Of a DNA stretch of 64,000 nt, positions 26,834-36,682 are shown in pieces. The stretch comes from Chrysophaeum taylorii. Its lineage: Eukaryota; Sar; Pelagophyceae; Pelagomonadales; Pelagomonadaceae. Under the pieces are notes generated by a model. The model was not told the origin of the DNA. It saw only the letters and a list, made by a program, of their open reading frames with translations, and made no database searches. Where the stretch lies: NCBI GenBank assembly GCA_029834535.1, contig JAQMWT010000695.1:62001-126000 (forward strand), written 5' to 3'. The translations under genes were made by a program, and so were the position numbers. How positions within the stretch are numbered: the first letter of the stretch is position 1; every line of letters begins with the position of its first letter.

Positions 26834-29800
26834 TTAAAGGGAGGCGACGGGGATTGGTGCTGCTTGAGGTCGTTCGTTGGTTGTGAGTGGCGCGAGGAGG
26901 GCTTCTCGGATGATAAAAGCCTTGGCGCCAGCGGAGAGCTTGAGTTGGCGGGATTGAAGTTTGTCGTCAATGGTGATAATGGCGATCGCGTGGGCGGCGT
27001 GCAAGGGCTGATTCTGATCTTGGGTCGCGTCGCGGGGGTAGATGAAAGCGCAGCCTTTTAAGAGGAGGAGGAGGGAGCCCGGAGGGACGTTGTGGGGCTT
27101 GGCTGCCTCGACGACGGCGGCGTACTCGGCGTTGAGCTCTCTCCTTCGCATCGAGGCGCGGCGCATCTCGGCGGCCGTCGAAACGGCGTTCCGGACCTTT
27201 GCCCAATACTTTCCCGTTCCCCGTCTGGTGGCGGCCGTCGTCTTTGCCTCGGCGTCGTCGTCGGCGGGGGGGGCGTCGAGGGTCGCGAGGGAGGGGTTTG
27301 ACCTCGACGTCATGATGCCGAAGCGGTCGTCTTGGGGGGGAGAGGTGGCTTCGAGGCAGAAGGGCGAGTCGGTCGCCGCTCGATGATGATGATTACTGTT
27401 ATTATTATCAGTATCGGGGGGGGAAGACCGAGCATCTGCTTCTTCTTCTTCTTCTTCGACGTGGATCGCCGCGATCTCGTCGTCGGTCGTGGCCTCGGGA
27501 GAGCGGCGGCGCTGCTTCGCGGAGGGACGTCGGAAGCTGCGCGACAGCCTGACGAAGGTCCCGCGGCGCGAGAGATGCTCGTCGGCGCGGAGTTTCCGGC
27601 GGTTTTCGTTTTCGTTTTCGTCGTCTTCGAGATCGTCTGGGTCCGGAACTTCAATAAAGTAGGCCGTGTCCCGGATTTGGGCGAGGCGCGCGGCGGAGAT
27701 CGGGTTGGTCGCCGGGGACTCGCGCAGGACCCTGGTCGCGACGGAAAACCACAATCGGCGTCGGAGCGCGACGTGATCGCGCGCCACCGCGAGGATCGCC
27801 TCGGCGTCGACGTAGACGAGGTGACAGAGCGAAAGCGTCGAATAGGTCGCCGTCATGGGGATGCCGAGGAGCTGCTCCTCGAGGCAACAGACGGCGCCGG
27901 CGGCGTGGAGGGTCGGCGGAACATCATCATCGTCGTCGTCGTCGTCGTCGTCCCGGCGCGCGACGACGGAACCGCGGACGACGACGAACCAGCCGTACCG
28001 GACGGTCGAAAACTCGCGGAGACGCTCGAGCTTGCGTCGGCCGCGGCGCGCGAGGACCTTGCCGGCGAGCGCGATCTCGCTGTGGCACCGCGAGTCGTCG
28101 CGGACCAGGTCGACGAGGTCCTCGCGGGCGCCGGCGTCCATCAAGAACGGGACCTTGAGATCACGGAAGAGCGTCGTCTCGAGCGACGGCATGAGCTCGC
28201 GGGGAGGGTGGAGGTCGAGCTTGATTCTCGAGGCGTTGATTTCGTCCGAGGCCGCCTCGAGCTCGGTCTCGTTGATCGCGCCGTGCTCGTGCAGCTCGGC
28301 CACGAGTCGCTGGAAGAGGACGAGGACGTATCGCGCGGCGACTTGCGTCTTGACGGCGTTCGCCGCGTCCGGGAAGATGGCGACGTACTCGTTGACCGTC
28401 GTCTTCGCGAGCCGTCGCTGCCGCGAAATTTCCGCCACGATTTCGGTCTTGTCGCGCCCGTCGTCGACGAGTTCGTCCGTGTCGATGTCGCCGTGGGCCT
28501 TGATGAAGTTGTACGCGAGCTCGAAGACGAAGGCCGTCTGCCGGAAGACGTACGCGTCCAGAAGTTTCGCCAACGGTGGCACCAACACCAAGTACGGCTT
28601 GAGGCCGCGCAACTTGTCGAGGGTTTCGAGCCGCGATATGTCCGACGCCACCAGCCGCTCCCACTCGTCCAGCTTGCGGCCCGAGTCGTCGAGCTGGAAG
28701 TCCACGTTCTCTCGCAGCGCGCGCAGCCCCGCCGGCGACAGCCGCCCGCGCGCGAAGGCCGCGTTATAATTGGCCTTGGCTTGCCACATGCATCGCGCGC
28801 GCGCCTCGGACCGCACGGCGCGGGGTCGTCCCAGCGACGTCGACAGCTCGGTGTTATTATTATCATCATCCTCCGACTCGCCGCGGGCGGCCGCCGAGTC
28901 GCTCGACGGCGGCTGCTCGACGGCCGGCGTGCCGGCCGTCGTCTCGACCGGAAAGAGCGTACGCTGCTTGGGCCTTAGCACGCGCCGCAGCAGGTTGGCC
29001 GGCATGAGCGTGTGCCTCTTCCGCGTCGTCGTCGTCGTTGCCTTCGAGGGAAGGTTCTCGAGAGACCGCACGCTCTCGTCGTCGTCGCCGCCGCTCGAAG
29101 CAGCCTCGACGGCAGCCGCCATCGAGTGCTGGAGGGTGAGCCCGCGCTCGAGCTGCGGCTGCTCGTCGTGCCGCTCTTCGGCGTCGTGGCACACCACGTC
29201 GACCAGCATCACGGCCTCGAGGATCTCGTCGAAGGTCGGCGCGGCAGCGCTCGAGACGACGACCTCCTCGGGGGATGATGAAGCGTCGCGGCGTAGCCTA
29301 GCCCTCACGTTCTCCCCCGGCGCGAGGTGCAGGAACTTGGGCACCCGGCCGCCGTGGCAACGGTGGTACTCGAGCCACCGGTCCCTGAGCCGCCAGGGCA
29401 CCGGGTATTCCCTCGACCGCGAGCGACTCGCCATCGCCGACGACGACGTAACGACGGCGCGTCGGGCGTCGGCGAGCTCGGCGTCGCTGAGCTGGAGTCG
29501 GCCGTCGCGGAGCCGAAGCCAGTAGGCGTCGGCGCTGAGGATCGGCACGTACCGCCAGACCATCGCCCAGTCGGCGTCGCCGAAGAACTGCTCCCTGCGC
29601 AGACGCGAAATCTCGCGGGAAATTTTTTTCTCGACGTCGACCGACACGTGCGCGAAGATCTCCTCCTCGGCGTCCGAGGACCGGTCGAGCTGGAGGGAGT
29701 GCAAAAAGGGGCGCATGGTGGTCGCGTTGACGCATAGCATCAGCACGACGATGCCCGAGACCTGGAAGAGGACGCGGAGCTTTAAATTGTCTTCGATGCC

Positions 29801-31045
29801 GTCCGTCTCGTTGATGACGAGAGCGAGCGCCAAGCCGATCGCGCCGCGGAGGCCTCCGTACACGACGACCGACGCCTGCGGAACGGACATCCCGTAGGCC
29901 CCGCGCCACAACACGGGACTCGAGACGAGGACCACGATGCCGCGGATCACGTGGAGCGCGACGTAGAGGATAATCAAGTATCCAAAATCGAGAGCTCGGA
30001 AGCTCCGGCACCGCGTCTCGTCTTCCGCCTCGTCTCCGTGGTGGTGATGGTCGTGGCCGCACCTCACGCAGTCGTCGCCGAACGACTTTCCGCGAAATCC
30101 AAAGACCCGCACCGCCATGATCAACCCGCTCAGAAAAAACACGGCCGTGTTGGCCACGTGCGCGAGCACCGCCCAGAAACTCCGCATCGACTGCTCGACG
30201 TCCGCGCTTATGCGACCGCGCGCGTGCCGAGACATGTACATGCCCGCGCACACGACGCTCAAGACTCCCGAGCTCCCCACCACACCCTCGGCAACCCCAA
30301 AGGACGCATAACACGCGAGGAGCGTGATGGTGATCTCGTTGAACGGATCGTTCAGCACGAACCCGAGCAACCTCGTGCAGCACAAACCGACGATCGCGCC
30401 CACGACCGGTCCCAGCGCGGCCAACCTCAACAACAACACGACGATGTGCGCCGGTTTCGGAAACTCGGGCTCGCACGGCGCCTCCTCCAGCGCTTCGAAG
30501 AACACGTCAAAAATTACGATGGCCGTGCCGTCGTTCAGCAGGGACTCGCCCTCGATCAACGTCCCGAGCCGCTCCGACACCCCCAGCTCCTTCAACAGCG
30601 CCACCACCGCCACCGGATCCGTCGCAGACATGATCGCCCCAAACATCAGACACGTCGGCCACGACCAGTTGTACGCGACAAACGCAAACCTCACGAACAC
30701 GGCCGTCAGGATCGACGCGACCAACACGCCCGGACCCGCGAGCGTCAGGATCTGCGTCGCGATCCGCGAAAATATGTGCGTGTCGATCATGAAGGCCGAC
30801 TCAAACACCAATATCGGAATGAACGTGTACAGGAGCACCTCGGGAGACATCCTGTACCACGCGCGGATCGTCGGCGACTCGATCTCTCGGCCGTTCATCT
30901 CGCGCTCGATCACCAATCCGACCACCGCCCCGCACATCATCATCACGACGGTGTACGGCACGTGCGTCACCCGCGCGACGTACTGCCGCGAGAACACACC
31001 CAGCGCCAAGATCATCACAAACGTCAACAGCCCGAACTTCTCCAT
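26834..31045 (-). CDS. SOS1-like Na+/H+ exchanger (CPA1) with cyclic-nucleotide-binding-like C-terminal domain
   Basis: This is a plasma-membrane cation/proton antiporter. The first 450 residues of the 1403-residue product hold about 12 membrane segments. They include the ion-binding motif SATDPVAVVALLKELGVSER, with ESLLNDGTA close by, and GGLRGAIGLALAL. The long cytosolic tail (nearly 1000 residues) has helical parts like plant SOS1. Around residues 1080-1200 lies a cyclic-nucleotide-binding-like fold (FVVVRGSVVARR, then an Asp run in the beta-loop, then CCLEEQLLG). Low-complexity linkers follow. A histidine-rich loop (CGHDHHHHGDEAEDE) sits between membrane segments. The first ATG in frame, 31045 (MEKFGLLTFVMILALG), is the start. 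Sperm-type SLC9C also pairs an NHE with this domain but adds a voltage sensor, which is absent here, so SOS1-like fits better. Confidence 0.9.
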   Translation of the reverse strand: MEKFGLLTFVMILALGVFSRQYVARVTHVPYTVVMMMCGAVVGLVIEREMNGREIESPTIRAWYRMSPEVLLYTFIPILVFESAFMIDTHIFSRIATQILTLAGPGVLVASILTAVFVRFAFVAYNWSWPTCLMFGAIMSATDPVAVVALLKELGVSERLGTLIEGESLLNDGTAIVIFDVFFEALEEAPCEPEFPKPAHIVVLLLRLAALGPVVGAIVGLCCTRLLGFVLNDPFNEITITLLACYASFGVAEGVVGSSGVLSVVCAGMYMSRHARGRISADVEQSMRSFWAVLAHVANTAVFFLSGLIMAVRVFGFRGKSFGDDCVRCGHDHHHHGDEAEDETRCRSFRALDFGYLIILYVALHVIRGIVVLVSSPVLWRGAYGMSVPQASVVVYGGLRGAIGLALALVINETDGIEDNLKLRVLFQVSGIVVLMLCVNATTMRPFLHSLQLDRSSDAEEEIFAHVSVDVEKKISREISRLRREQFFGDADWAMVWRYVPILSADAYWLRLRDGRLQLSDAELADARRAVVTSSSAMASRSRSREYPVPWRLRDRWLEYHRCHGGRVPKFLHLAPGENVRARLRRDASSSPEEVVVSSAAAPTFDEILEAVMLVDVVCHDAEERHDEQPQLERGLTLQHSMAAAVEAASSGGDDDESVRSLENLPSKATTTTTRKRHTLMPANLLRRVLRPKQRTLFPVETTAGTPAVEQPPSSDSAAARGESEDDDNNNTELSTSLGRPRAVRSEARARCMWQAKANYNAAFARGRLSPAGLRALRENVDFQLDDSGRKLDEWERLVASDISRLETLDKLRGLKPYLVLVPPLAKLLDAYVFRQTAFVFELAYNFIKAHGDIDTDELVDDGRDKTEIVAEISRQRRLAKTTVNEYVAIFPDAANAVKTQVAARYVLVLFQRLVAELHEHGAINETELEAASDEINASRIKLDLHPPRELMPSLETTLFRDLKVPFLMDAGAREDLVDLVRDDSRCHSEIALAGKVLARRGRRKLERLREFSTVRYGWFVVVRGSVVARRDDDDDDDDDDVPPTLHAAGAVCCLEEQLLGIPMTATYSTLSLCHLVYVDAEAILAVARDHVALRRRLWFSVATRVLRESPATNPISAARLAQIRDTAYFIEVPDPDDLEDDENENENRRKLRADEHLSRRGTFVRLSRSFRRPSAKQRRRSPEATTDDEIAAIHVEEEEEEADARSSPPDTDNNNSNHHHRAATDSPFCLEATSPPQDDRFGIMTSRSNPSLATLDAPPADDDAEAKTTAATRRGTGKYWAKVRNAVSTAAEMRRASMRRRELNAEYAAVVEAAKPHNVPPGSLLLLLKGCAFIYPRDATQDQNQPLHAAHAIAIITIDDKLQSRQLKLSAGAKAFIIREALLAPLTTNERPQAAPIPVASL

Positions 31046-31161
31046 GTCCCACCTTGTCTTTCGCGGCACACAGAATTGTTGCGGCCTCCTCCCGGCGACG
31101 AACCTTTTATCTTTCTTTATTACCCGTCCCCACGTCAACTCGTGGGGGGGGTCTGTCTCCT

Positions 31162-31614
31162 CTATCCGAGGTCGTTGGCGGCGTCGTTATAGAAGCGTCG
31201 GCGGTGAGGGGTCCTCCGATCCGCGACGGCCGTCCAGCAATCGTACTGCGACACGAGCACAAAGGGCAAGACGTAGATAGGCACGCACGTCTGAAACACA
31301 GCGCGGAAGTGGAAGATGCGCTCGGCCATGGGCGCCGAGGCAGGCGTCAAGTACGCCGCAACCGCCGCGCGCGCGCCAGAAAGCGCGACGCCGACGCCGG
31401 CAGCGAACGCCGACAGCCGCGTGCACGCCCGCCTTGGATGCTGGTCCATCTCCCTGTCGTGCTGCTGCAAGACGCGCTCCAGCGGCGAGATGCATGACGC
31501 GTTCGAGTATCGTCGCGCAATAGTCGCAGACTCCGTGCTCCACTGCGAGTCGGCCGAAGGCGGGGTCGGCCACACGTCCGGATACTCGTCATCATCATCG
31601 TTTCGGACAGACAT
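31162..31614 (-). CDS. Small two-TM protein of unknown function
   Basis: The 150-residue ORF from ATG 31614 has an acidic N-terminus (MSVRNDDDDEYPDVWPTPP) and two hydrophobic segments (LSAFAAGVGVALSGARAAVAAYL and FQTCVPIYVLPFVLVSQYDCW). The short tail is basic and asparagine-ended. No family is recognised. The hairpin shape suggests an organelle-membrane protein; that is inference. It lies on the exchanger strand, 116 bp upstream of its start. Confidence 0.5.
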   Translation of the reverse strand: MSVRNDDDDEYPDVWPTPPSADSQWSTESATIARRYSNASCISPLERVLQQHDREMDQHPRRACTRLSAFAAGVGVALSGARAAVAAYLTPASAPMAERIFHFRAVFQTCVPIYVLPFVLVSQYDCWTAVADRRTPHRRRFYNDAANDLG

Positions 31615-31757
31615 CGTATACTAACTGTTCTGAAGAAAGGAAACACAGCGTCAACAGCGGATTGATTTTAGGAGAAATCAACAACAACAACAACAACACA
31701 AGGGTTGGGATAACTTGAGGGGGGCAGGCAATCTTGGTACAAAATGGCGGGCACGAG

Positions 31758-32820
31758 ATGAATCGGCGGCGGCGAGTCCTGCTAGTGCTCATCGACATGG
31801 ACCCCCTCGCGATGCTCAACGGCGGCATCGAGGACGAGGCCGCCGACCTGGAAACGAAACGCGACGCGCTGCGCGGAAAATGGTCGATGCGTGCGAGGAG
31901 TGGCTCTTCGAATTTTCGGATGACGTCTCCGAGGAGGCCCTGGACGCGCTGGTGCGAAAGCACGTCGAGGACCTGGCCAAAGTCGTCGAAGTCTCTAAGC
32001 TCTTCGACGACAAGGTCGGCGTCAAAAACCACAAGCACGAGCTGCGTGCTCGAGGTGATGGTGCCCGGCCGCGCCTACGACGCCGTCGTCGACGACGACG
32101 TCCGACTCCCCGCAGGCGTGCGATGCGAAGCGTAGATCTCGAAGAATTCGTCGAGCTCGGGGCCGTCAACTGGATTGACTGGTTTCTTCAGCGACACGCT
32201 TTTTACCGGCGTTGCGTTTGCCAGATCGCCGCCAGGGGCGGAAACCTCCGAATTCTCGAGCGGGCGTAACGACTGTCCTTGGGACGAAATGACGTGTGCC
32301 ATGGCCGCGAAAGGCGGTCACCTCGAGGTCCTTCAATAGGGCGCGCGGGAGCCCGTGGGACGAGAAGACGTGCGCGCTCGCGGCCCACGACGGCCGCGTC
32401 GATGCGCTCGAACGGACGCGCGCCAACGGTTGGTATCACGAGACGTGCTCTCGCGCTGCGGGGTGGCCATCTCGATGTTCTCAAACGAGCGCGCGCCAAT
32501 GGGTGTCGGTGGAACTATTTGACATGCTCTTCCGTGGCTCAGCGCGGACATCTCGAGGTCCTCAAGGATTGCGCGCGAATCGCTAGAATTCGCGGACGTG
32601 CAACTTCGCGCGGCTCGAGACGGTCATCTCGAGTGAGTTTCTCCAGTGGGCGCGCGCCAACGGATGCCCTTGGCACAAAGATGAGTGCGCGGATTCGCAC
32701 AACGCCGACGTCCACGCTTGGGTGCGAGACCAAGCGGATTAGTCCTCGTATATCATCCGCGAATCTCGTTCTAGCTCCTCGTTGGAACAAAAGTCCAAAT
32801 CAACACTAGTCATCCGGCGC
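31758..32820 (+). pseudogene. Ankyrin-like (LEVLxWARxxG) family pseudogene
   Basis: The N-terminal domain is recognisable by comparison with the relative at 52027. It reads DLETKRDALRG, then MVDACEEWLFEFSDDVSEEALDAL in another frame, and a third frame gives FVELGAVNWIDWFLQRHAF. The repeat region retains pieces such as KGGHLEVL, RARANGC and SRDGHLE in alternating frames. Frame changes near 31880 and 32030, and several in the repeats, leave no usable reading frame. Intact relatives are host proteins of stramenopiles with cysteine- and tryptophan-containing ankyrin-like repeats, often in large families. The relic may extend to about 33050. Confidence 0.7.
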
Positions 32821-33324
32821 GTGTATGTCGAGAGCCCTCCATGACACCAATAAGAGATGAGGGACGAGGTCCTCGCGCGTTGTTGGCGCGCGCCAAGCGG
32901 GTGTCACAACAGTCGTCGTCTCGTCTGTGGGACAGGCACACTTTTCGCTATCTCGGGATCTTCAAAACCGGGATCATCCATATCGAGGGTCGACTTAAAA
33001 GGGCGAGCGTCAACAAGCGCAACCCAGGTCGCGTCGTGCGAAGCAAAGTGGCCAGTATAGCAGCTGGTGGCGCGCGCTTGGCAAGACATATATATTACCC
33101 GCAACAGCTTTATTATGTAAGACTACTTCTCCATTACCCGGTGCCGCGCCCGCCCTCCGAAGGAAGGAGACACACTCCACACATATAAGATGCAGCGGCG
33201 GGTGAGAGCGGTGAATGAATAAATGAATAATAAATAATGTTGTCGAGAAGACGCTACATGTCGCAGTGTTCATGCCTGCGGACAGAGAGAGAATCCACCA
33301 CAAAAAAAAAAAAAATCATCATCA

Positions 33325-34842
33325 TCAGACGCACCACTCGTGGAAGATGTCCATGGACTTTGTGTCGTCCATGCCTGCCCACTTGATGAGCTCCTTTCCC
33401 TCGGTTTTGCGCTTGATGCGATATGCAATCGCCGCGAAGACGACGAAGAGTCCGAACGTGCCATAGGGCGTAATTTCGTGCGAGTACACCAAGGAGGAGA
33501 GAAGAATCGAGAGAATGATCCGCGTGTTCATGCAGATGGCGAAAATGACCGGACCGAAGGCCTTGATAGTTTTGAAGATGAAGAGCTGTCCAATCGTCGA
33601 CGCGAGCGAGAAGACGACGAGGTGGATATGCATATCGGCGTGGTTGTAGACAAAGTAGCAGGCGTCGTAGAGTTCGTGGGTGTGCAGCAAGGTGATGAAG
33701 GAAAAAATCATGGAAAACGTATTGACCATGAACATCATCGTATAAGCCGAGAGCTCCGGGTGCTCGTTGAAGAGGCGCGCTTGGTACTGCCCGGTGAAGG
33801 AGTCGAACACCAAAAAGAACAAGAGCAAGATGATGCCGCAGATGGTGCCGCCGATCGTTTCGACTTCGCCGATCGAGTCCTGGCCGATGTCGAGGTCCTC
33901 GGTAGAGACAGCGAAGACGGCGATGCCGACGCCGATGGAGAGCGCGACGACGTAATCGTAGAGAGGGTAGCTCTTGGTGCCGAGCATCTTGCCCATCAGC
34001 ATGATCGGCATCAACTTGAAGCACTTGAAGAGCATCTGGGTCGGAAACGAGACGTATTTCAACGCCTCGTATTGGCACCACGAGCTGAGCATGTTCGACA
34101 CGCTCGGGAACGCGAATCTATACGCGATCGCGTTCGAGTCGGGCGGGTTGAACGCGTACAACATCGCGCCGCTAATCACGAAGCCCCCGAGCCGATTGAG
34201 GAAGACGAGCCCATAACTGGACGTGAAGTAGTCGCCGCCGTACGGCTTGGTCAGCATGCGCTCTTGGAGGACGCCCCACACCAAGAACGACGACAGCAGT
34301 CCCGACACGCACACCGCGAGCCTGGTGAGCACTTCGCGCTTGGTTGCTTTCTCTTGGTCGAAGGTATCGTCCACCGACAACACCCCAAAGCTCGAGGTCC
34401 GCCGCGGGAGCTTGGGCATGGGTGGGAGTGCGCCCTCCTCGTTCTCTCCGACCATCGGCTCTCCCTCGGGTTGGTGTTGTCGCGTCGTCCTGACGGTGCC
34501 CCTCTTGATCGAATCCGGAAAGTAATAGTGCTGCATCAGCGCCGTGATGATCACGAGCGCAATATACAGCAAAAAGTTTTGCGCGAGCACGTACAGCTCG
34601 GCGCCCGCGCCTACGCCCTCGTCGTCGCCACCGCAACACCGCGTGACACTCACCAACGTCGCTCAGCACCTTGCCCCCCCCCTCGAGGACCGACTTGGTC
34701 GGGTTCTCGGCGAGGGCCCGCGCTGCGAGATGTGACGGCGGAGACTCATCTTCCAACTAACGAAGGAACAAAGCGCACCCAAGGCGAGCACCATTGTCTC
34801 TTGTTTCTCGAGGGTGCGGGGATGACTCACACTCGCATACAT
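33325..34842 (-). CDS. PAPS transporter, SLC35B2-like (Golgi), three exons
   Basis: This carrier exchanges cytosolic 3'-phosphoadenylylsulfate into the Golgi for sulfotransferases. The model joins 34842-34831, 34756-34654 and 34610-33325 (minus strand), giving 466 residues. Exon 1 holds only ATG TAT GCG AGT before a 74-nt intron. Intron 2 is 43 nt (GTGAGT...GCGTAG) and restores the frame across an otherwise premature stop, giving KVLSDVGAGAELYVLAQN. The body has ten membrane segments and the PAPST1 hallmark LSSWCQYEALKYVSFPTQ, followed by CFKLMPIMLMGKMLG. It ends with a lysine-rich cytosolic tail. Both introns have good GT-AG ends. The body is firm, and the tiny first exon is inference. Confidence 0.88.
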
Positions 34843-34891
34843 ATAACCAACCCTGTGTCGACCTTTAAAACCATACCCCTCGAATGGGTGA

Positions 34892-36343
34892 TTATTGATG
34901 GCACCACGCTCTTGCGTAGTCCGGCAGCATGAGGGCGAGGGCGTGGTCGAGCGAAGTGCAGTCTTCGGGCTGGAGCTCCCATTGCGCGCAGTAGAAAGCC
35001 GCAATAAGCGAGGGGTGGTCCCCGACATTGATGGCTACCTCGACGCGGGAGCCGTCGCCGAGGACGATCGGCTGTGTCGCCGGGCGGCGGTGGCGGCGAA
35101 GAACGTCTTTGGCTTGAGTGGCGAGGTTGGTGACCGAGACGCGACACCGCGGCGTGTCGGCGCCAGCGGTTTGGCACCAGCGCGCCGCGAGGTCGACGGG
35201 GTCGTCGCATAACCCGACGGCGAGGGGCGTCGGTTTTCCGTCGAGGTCGATGCTCAACTCGAGCGGGCCGGGTGGCTCGAGTGGTGGTGGCGCGCGCGGT
35301 CGCACGCTCTTCTCGTCGAGCGCGCAGAGCCGCCAGTAGTGTAGAGGTGCGGGTTCGTACGTTGCGACGACCGACGACGACGAGAGCGCCTCCGCGAGCG
35401 CGGGGAACTGGTCGCGCCAGACGCGCGACGGCATCGAGCCGACCTCGTCGCCGACGTGAACGACGGCCGGCCGGAATTTCGAGCGGCACGAGCCGACGCC
35501 GTACGCCTGCGAAACGGGCGCTCCGTTCTCGACGATCGCGCCGAGCGCGTGGACGCGGCGATCGCAGGGCGGCGGTTCGCCGACGCACTCGGGGATGCCG
35601 TCCAAAACGTCGACGGGAGCTTGCGTGAAGCCCGCGGGGCTCGACGTCGAGATGTTGAGCGCGGCCATGTAAGTTCCCCACATGATATCGTCTGCGAAAG
35701 GCGACGCGAGCTTGAGCCCTCGGCCAGAGTCCACCACTCTGCGGCCTTTGTGGTGGGTGGGAAGCGGCCACTCGGGGCCGCCGCACACTTGACCGTGGTC
35801 GGTGTAGTTGCAGCCCATGGTCCAGGTCAGGAGATGGTAGAGGTCGAGGTGCGCGACGGCCAAATCGGCAGCGCGCGCGCTCAACGCCCACCCGCTCCCC
35901 CCCAGCGCGGCCTCGAACTTGCACGGCTCGACGGTAATCATCTCGCCCACGTACCACGCGCGGTCGTCAAACTTCGCGAGCTCTGCGGCGAGCGCGTCGA
36001 CGTCGACGAACGTGTCGTCCATGACCCTCGCGTACCATCGAGCCCTCGGCGCCCGCTTGACGAGCTCGGTCAAAGCACAGGCTGATTTGCACGGGAGGCC
36101 CCAGTGGCTCGCGCTGCACGCGCACGCGACCGTTTCCACGCACGCCGTCGATTCGCACCGACCTCCAACGTCGCTCACGACGATCACAGAGGCGCATGCG
36201 GCCTGTGCGCGCCGTAGCCAGCTCGCACTCAGAGAAGGAAGCCGCGACTCATGCACCGGGCTCGACGTCACGACGGCGATGCCAACGTCCGCGGGCGACA
36301 CCGCGCTCGCGTAACATCCGCGAAGCACCAGACAACGCCACAT
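34892..36343 (-). CDS. Fringe-like glycosyltransferase (GT31-type)
   Basis: The 483-residue protein starts at ATG 36343 with a hydrophobic leader. An N-terminal GT-A-like region includes WLRRAQAACASVIVVSDV and then ARWYARVMDDTFVDVDALAA. The DD-x-F-x-D resembles the DxD metal site of Fringe, and GGSGWALSARAADL matches the Fringe GGAGxxLS block. Such enzymes add a sugar in the Golgi. The C-terminal 230 residues carry paired cysteines (about 10), an LHYWRLC segment and no known domain. The neighbouring PAPS transporter and secreted protein lie on the same strand, suggesting secretory-pathway functions for all three. The acceptor is unknown. Confidence 0.72.
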   Translation of the reverse strand: MWRCLVLRGCYASAVSPADVGIAVVTSSPVHESRLPSLSASWLRRAQAACASVIVVSDVGGRCESTACVETVACACSASHWGLPCKSACALTELVKRAPRARWYARVMDDTFVDVDALAAELAKFDDRAWYVGEMITVEPCKFEAALGGSGWALSARAADLAVAHLDLYHLLTWTMGCNYTDHGQVCGGPEWPLPTHHKGRRVVDSGRGLKLASPFADDIMWGTYMAALNISTSSPAGFTQAPVDVLDGIPECVGEPPPCDRRVHALGAIVENGAPVSQAYGVGSCRSKFRPAVVHVGDEVGSMPSRVWRDQFPALAEALSSSSVVATYEPAPLHYWRLCALDEKSVRPRAPPPLEPPGPLELSIDLDGKPTPLAVGLCDDPVDLAARWCQTAGADTPRCRVSVTNLATQAKDVLRRHRRPATQPIVLGDGSRVEVAINVGDHPSLIAAFYCAQWELQPEDCTSLDHALALMLPDYARAWCHQ

Positions 36344-36682
36344 CTTCTTCTTCGGACAACAACAAGCACAAGGGTTATTATTAGTTAGGGCGAGGCGCAG
36401 GGCAGGGCGATATGCCACACCTCGCTCCGCAGGCGACAGGCATAATGTGGGATCGTTGCTTCGAATCTCATATTCATTGACTTCTCGAAGAGGCTAGGGT
36501 GAGCGGCTCGTAGTTGTTGCAGGTGAACGTGTCGTCGTCGACCCGGTCACTGGCGTCTCGGCGCTTCCAGGCGAGTTCTGCCTCCCTCGTTCGTTCGTTC
36601 GTTCTTTCTTTTTTTCTTTGAGGCAGCAGAACACGCGCAAACCCGCTCGAACGAACCCACATGCGGGCGGTTCGCATGCGTT

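Noticed and set aside
27332-28978. 548-residue plus-strand ORF opposite the Na+/H+ exchanger tail
   Set aside because: It is antisense to the conserved exchanger C-terminal region and shows no domain.
34663-34794. In-frame TGA upstream of the PAPS transporter body that could have been another selenocysteine codon
   Set aside because: Two GT-AG introns give a better reading (SHLAARALAENPTKSVLEGG... joined to the conserved body), and no conserved cysteine is expected there.
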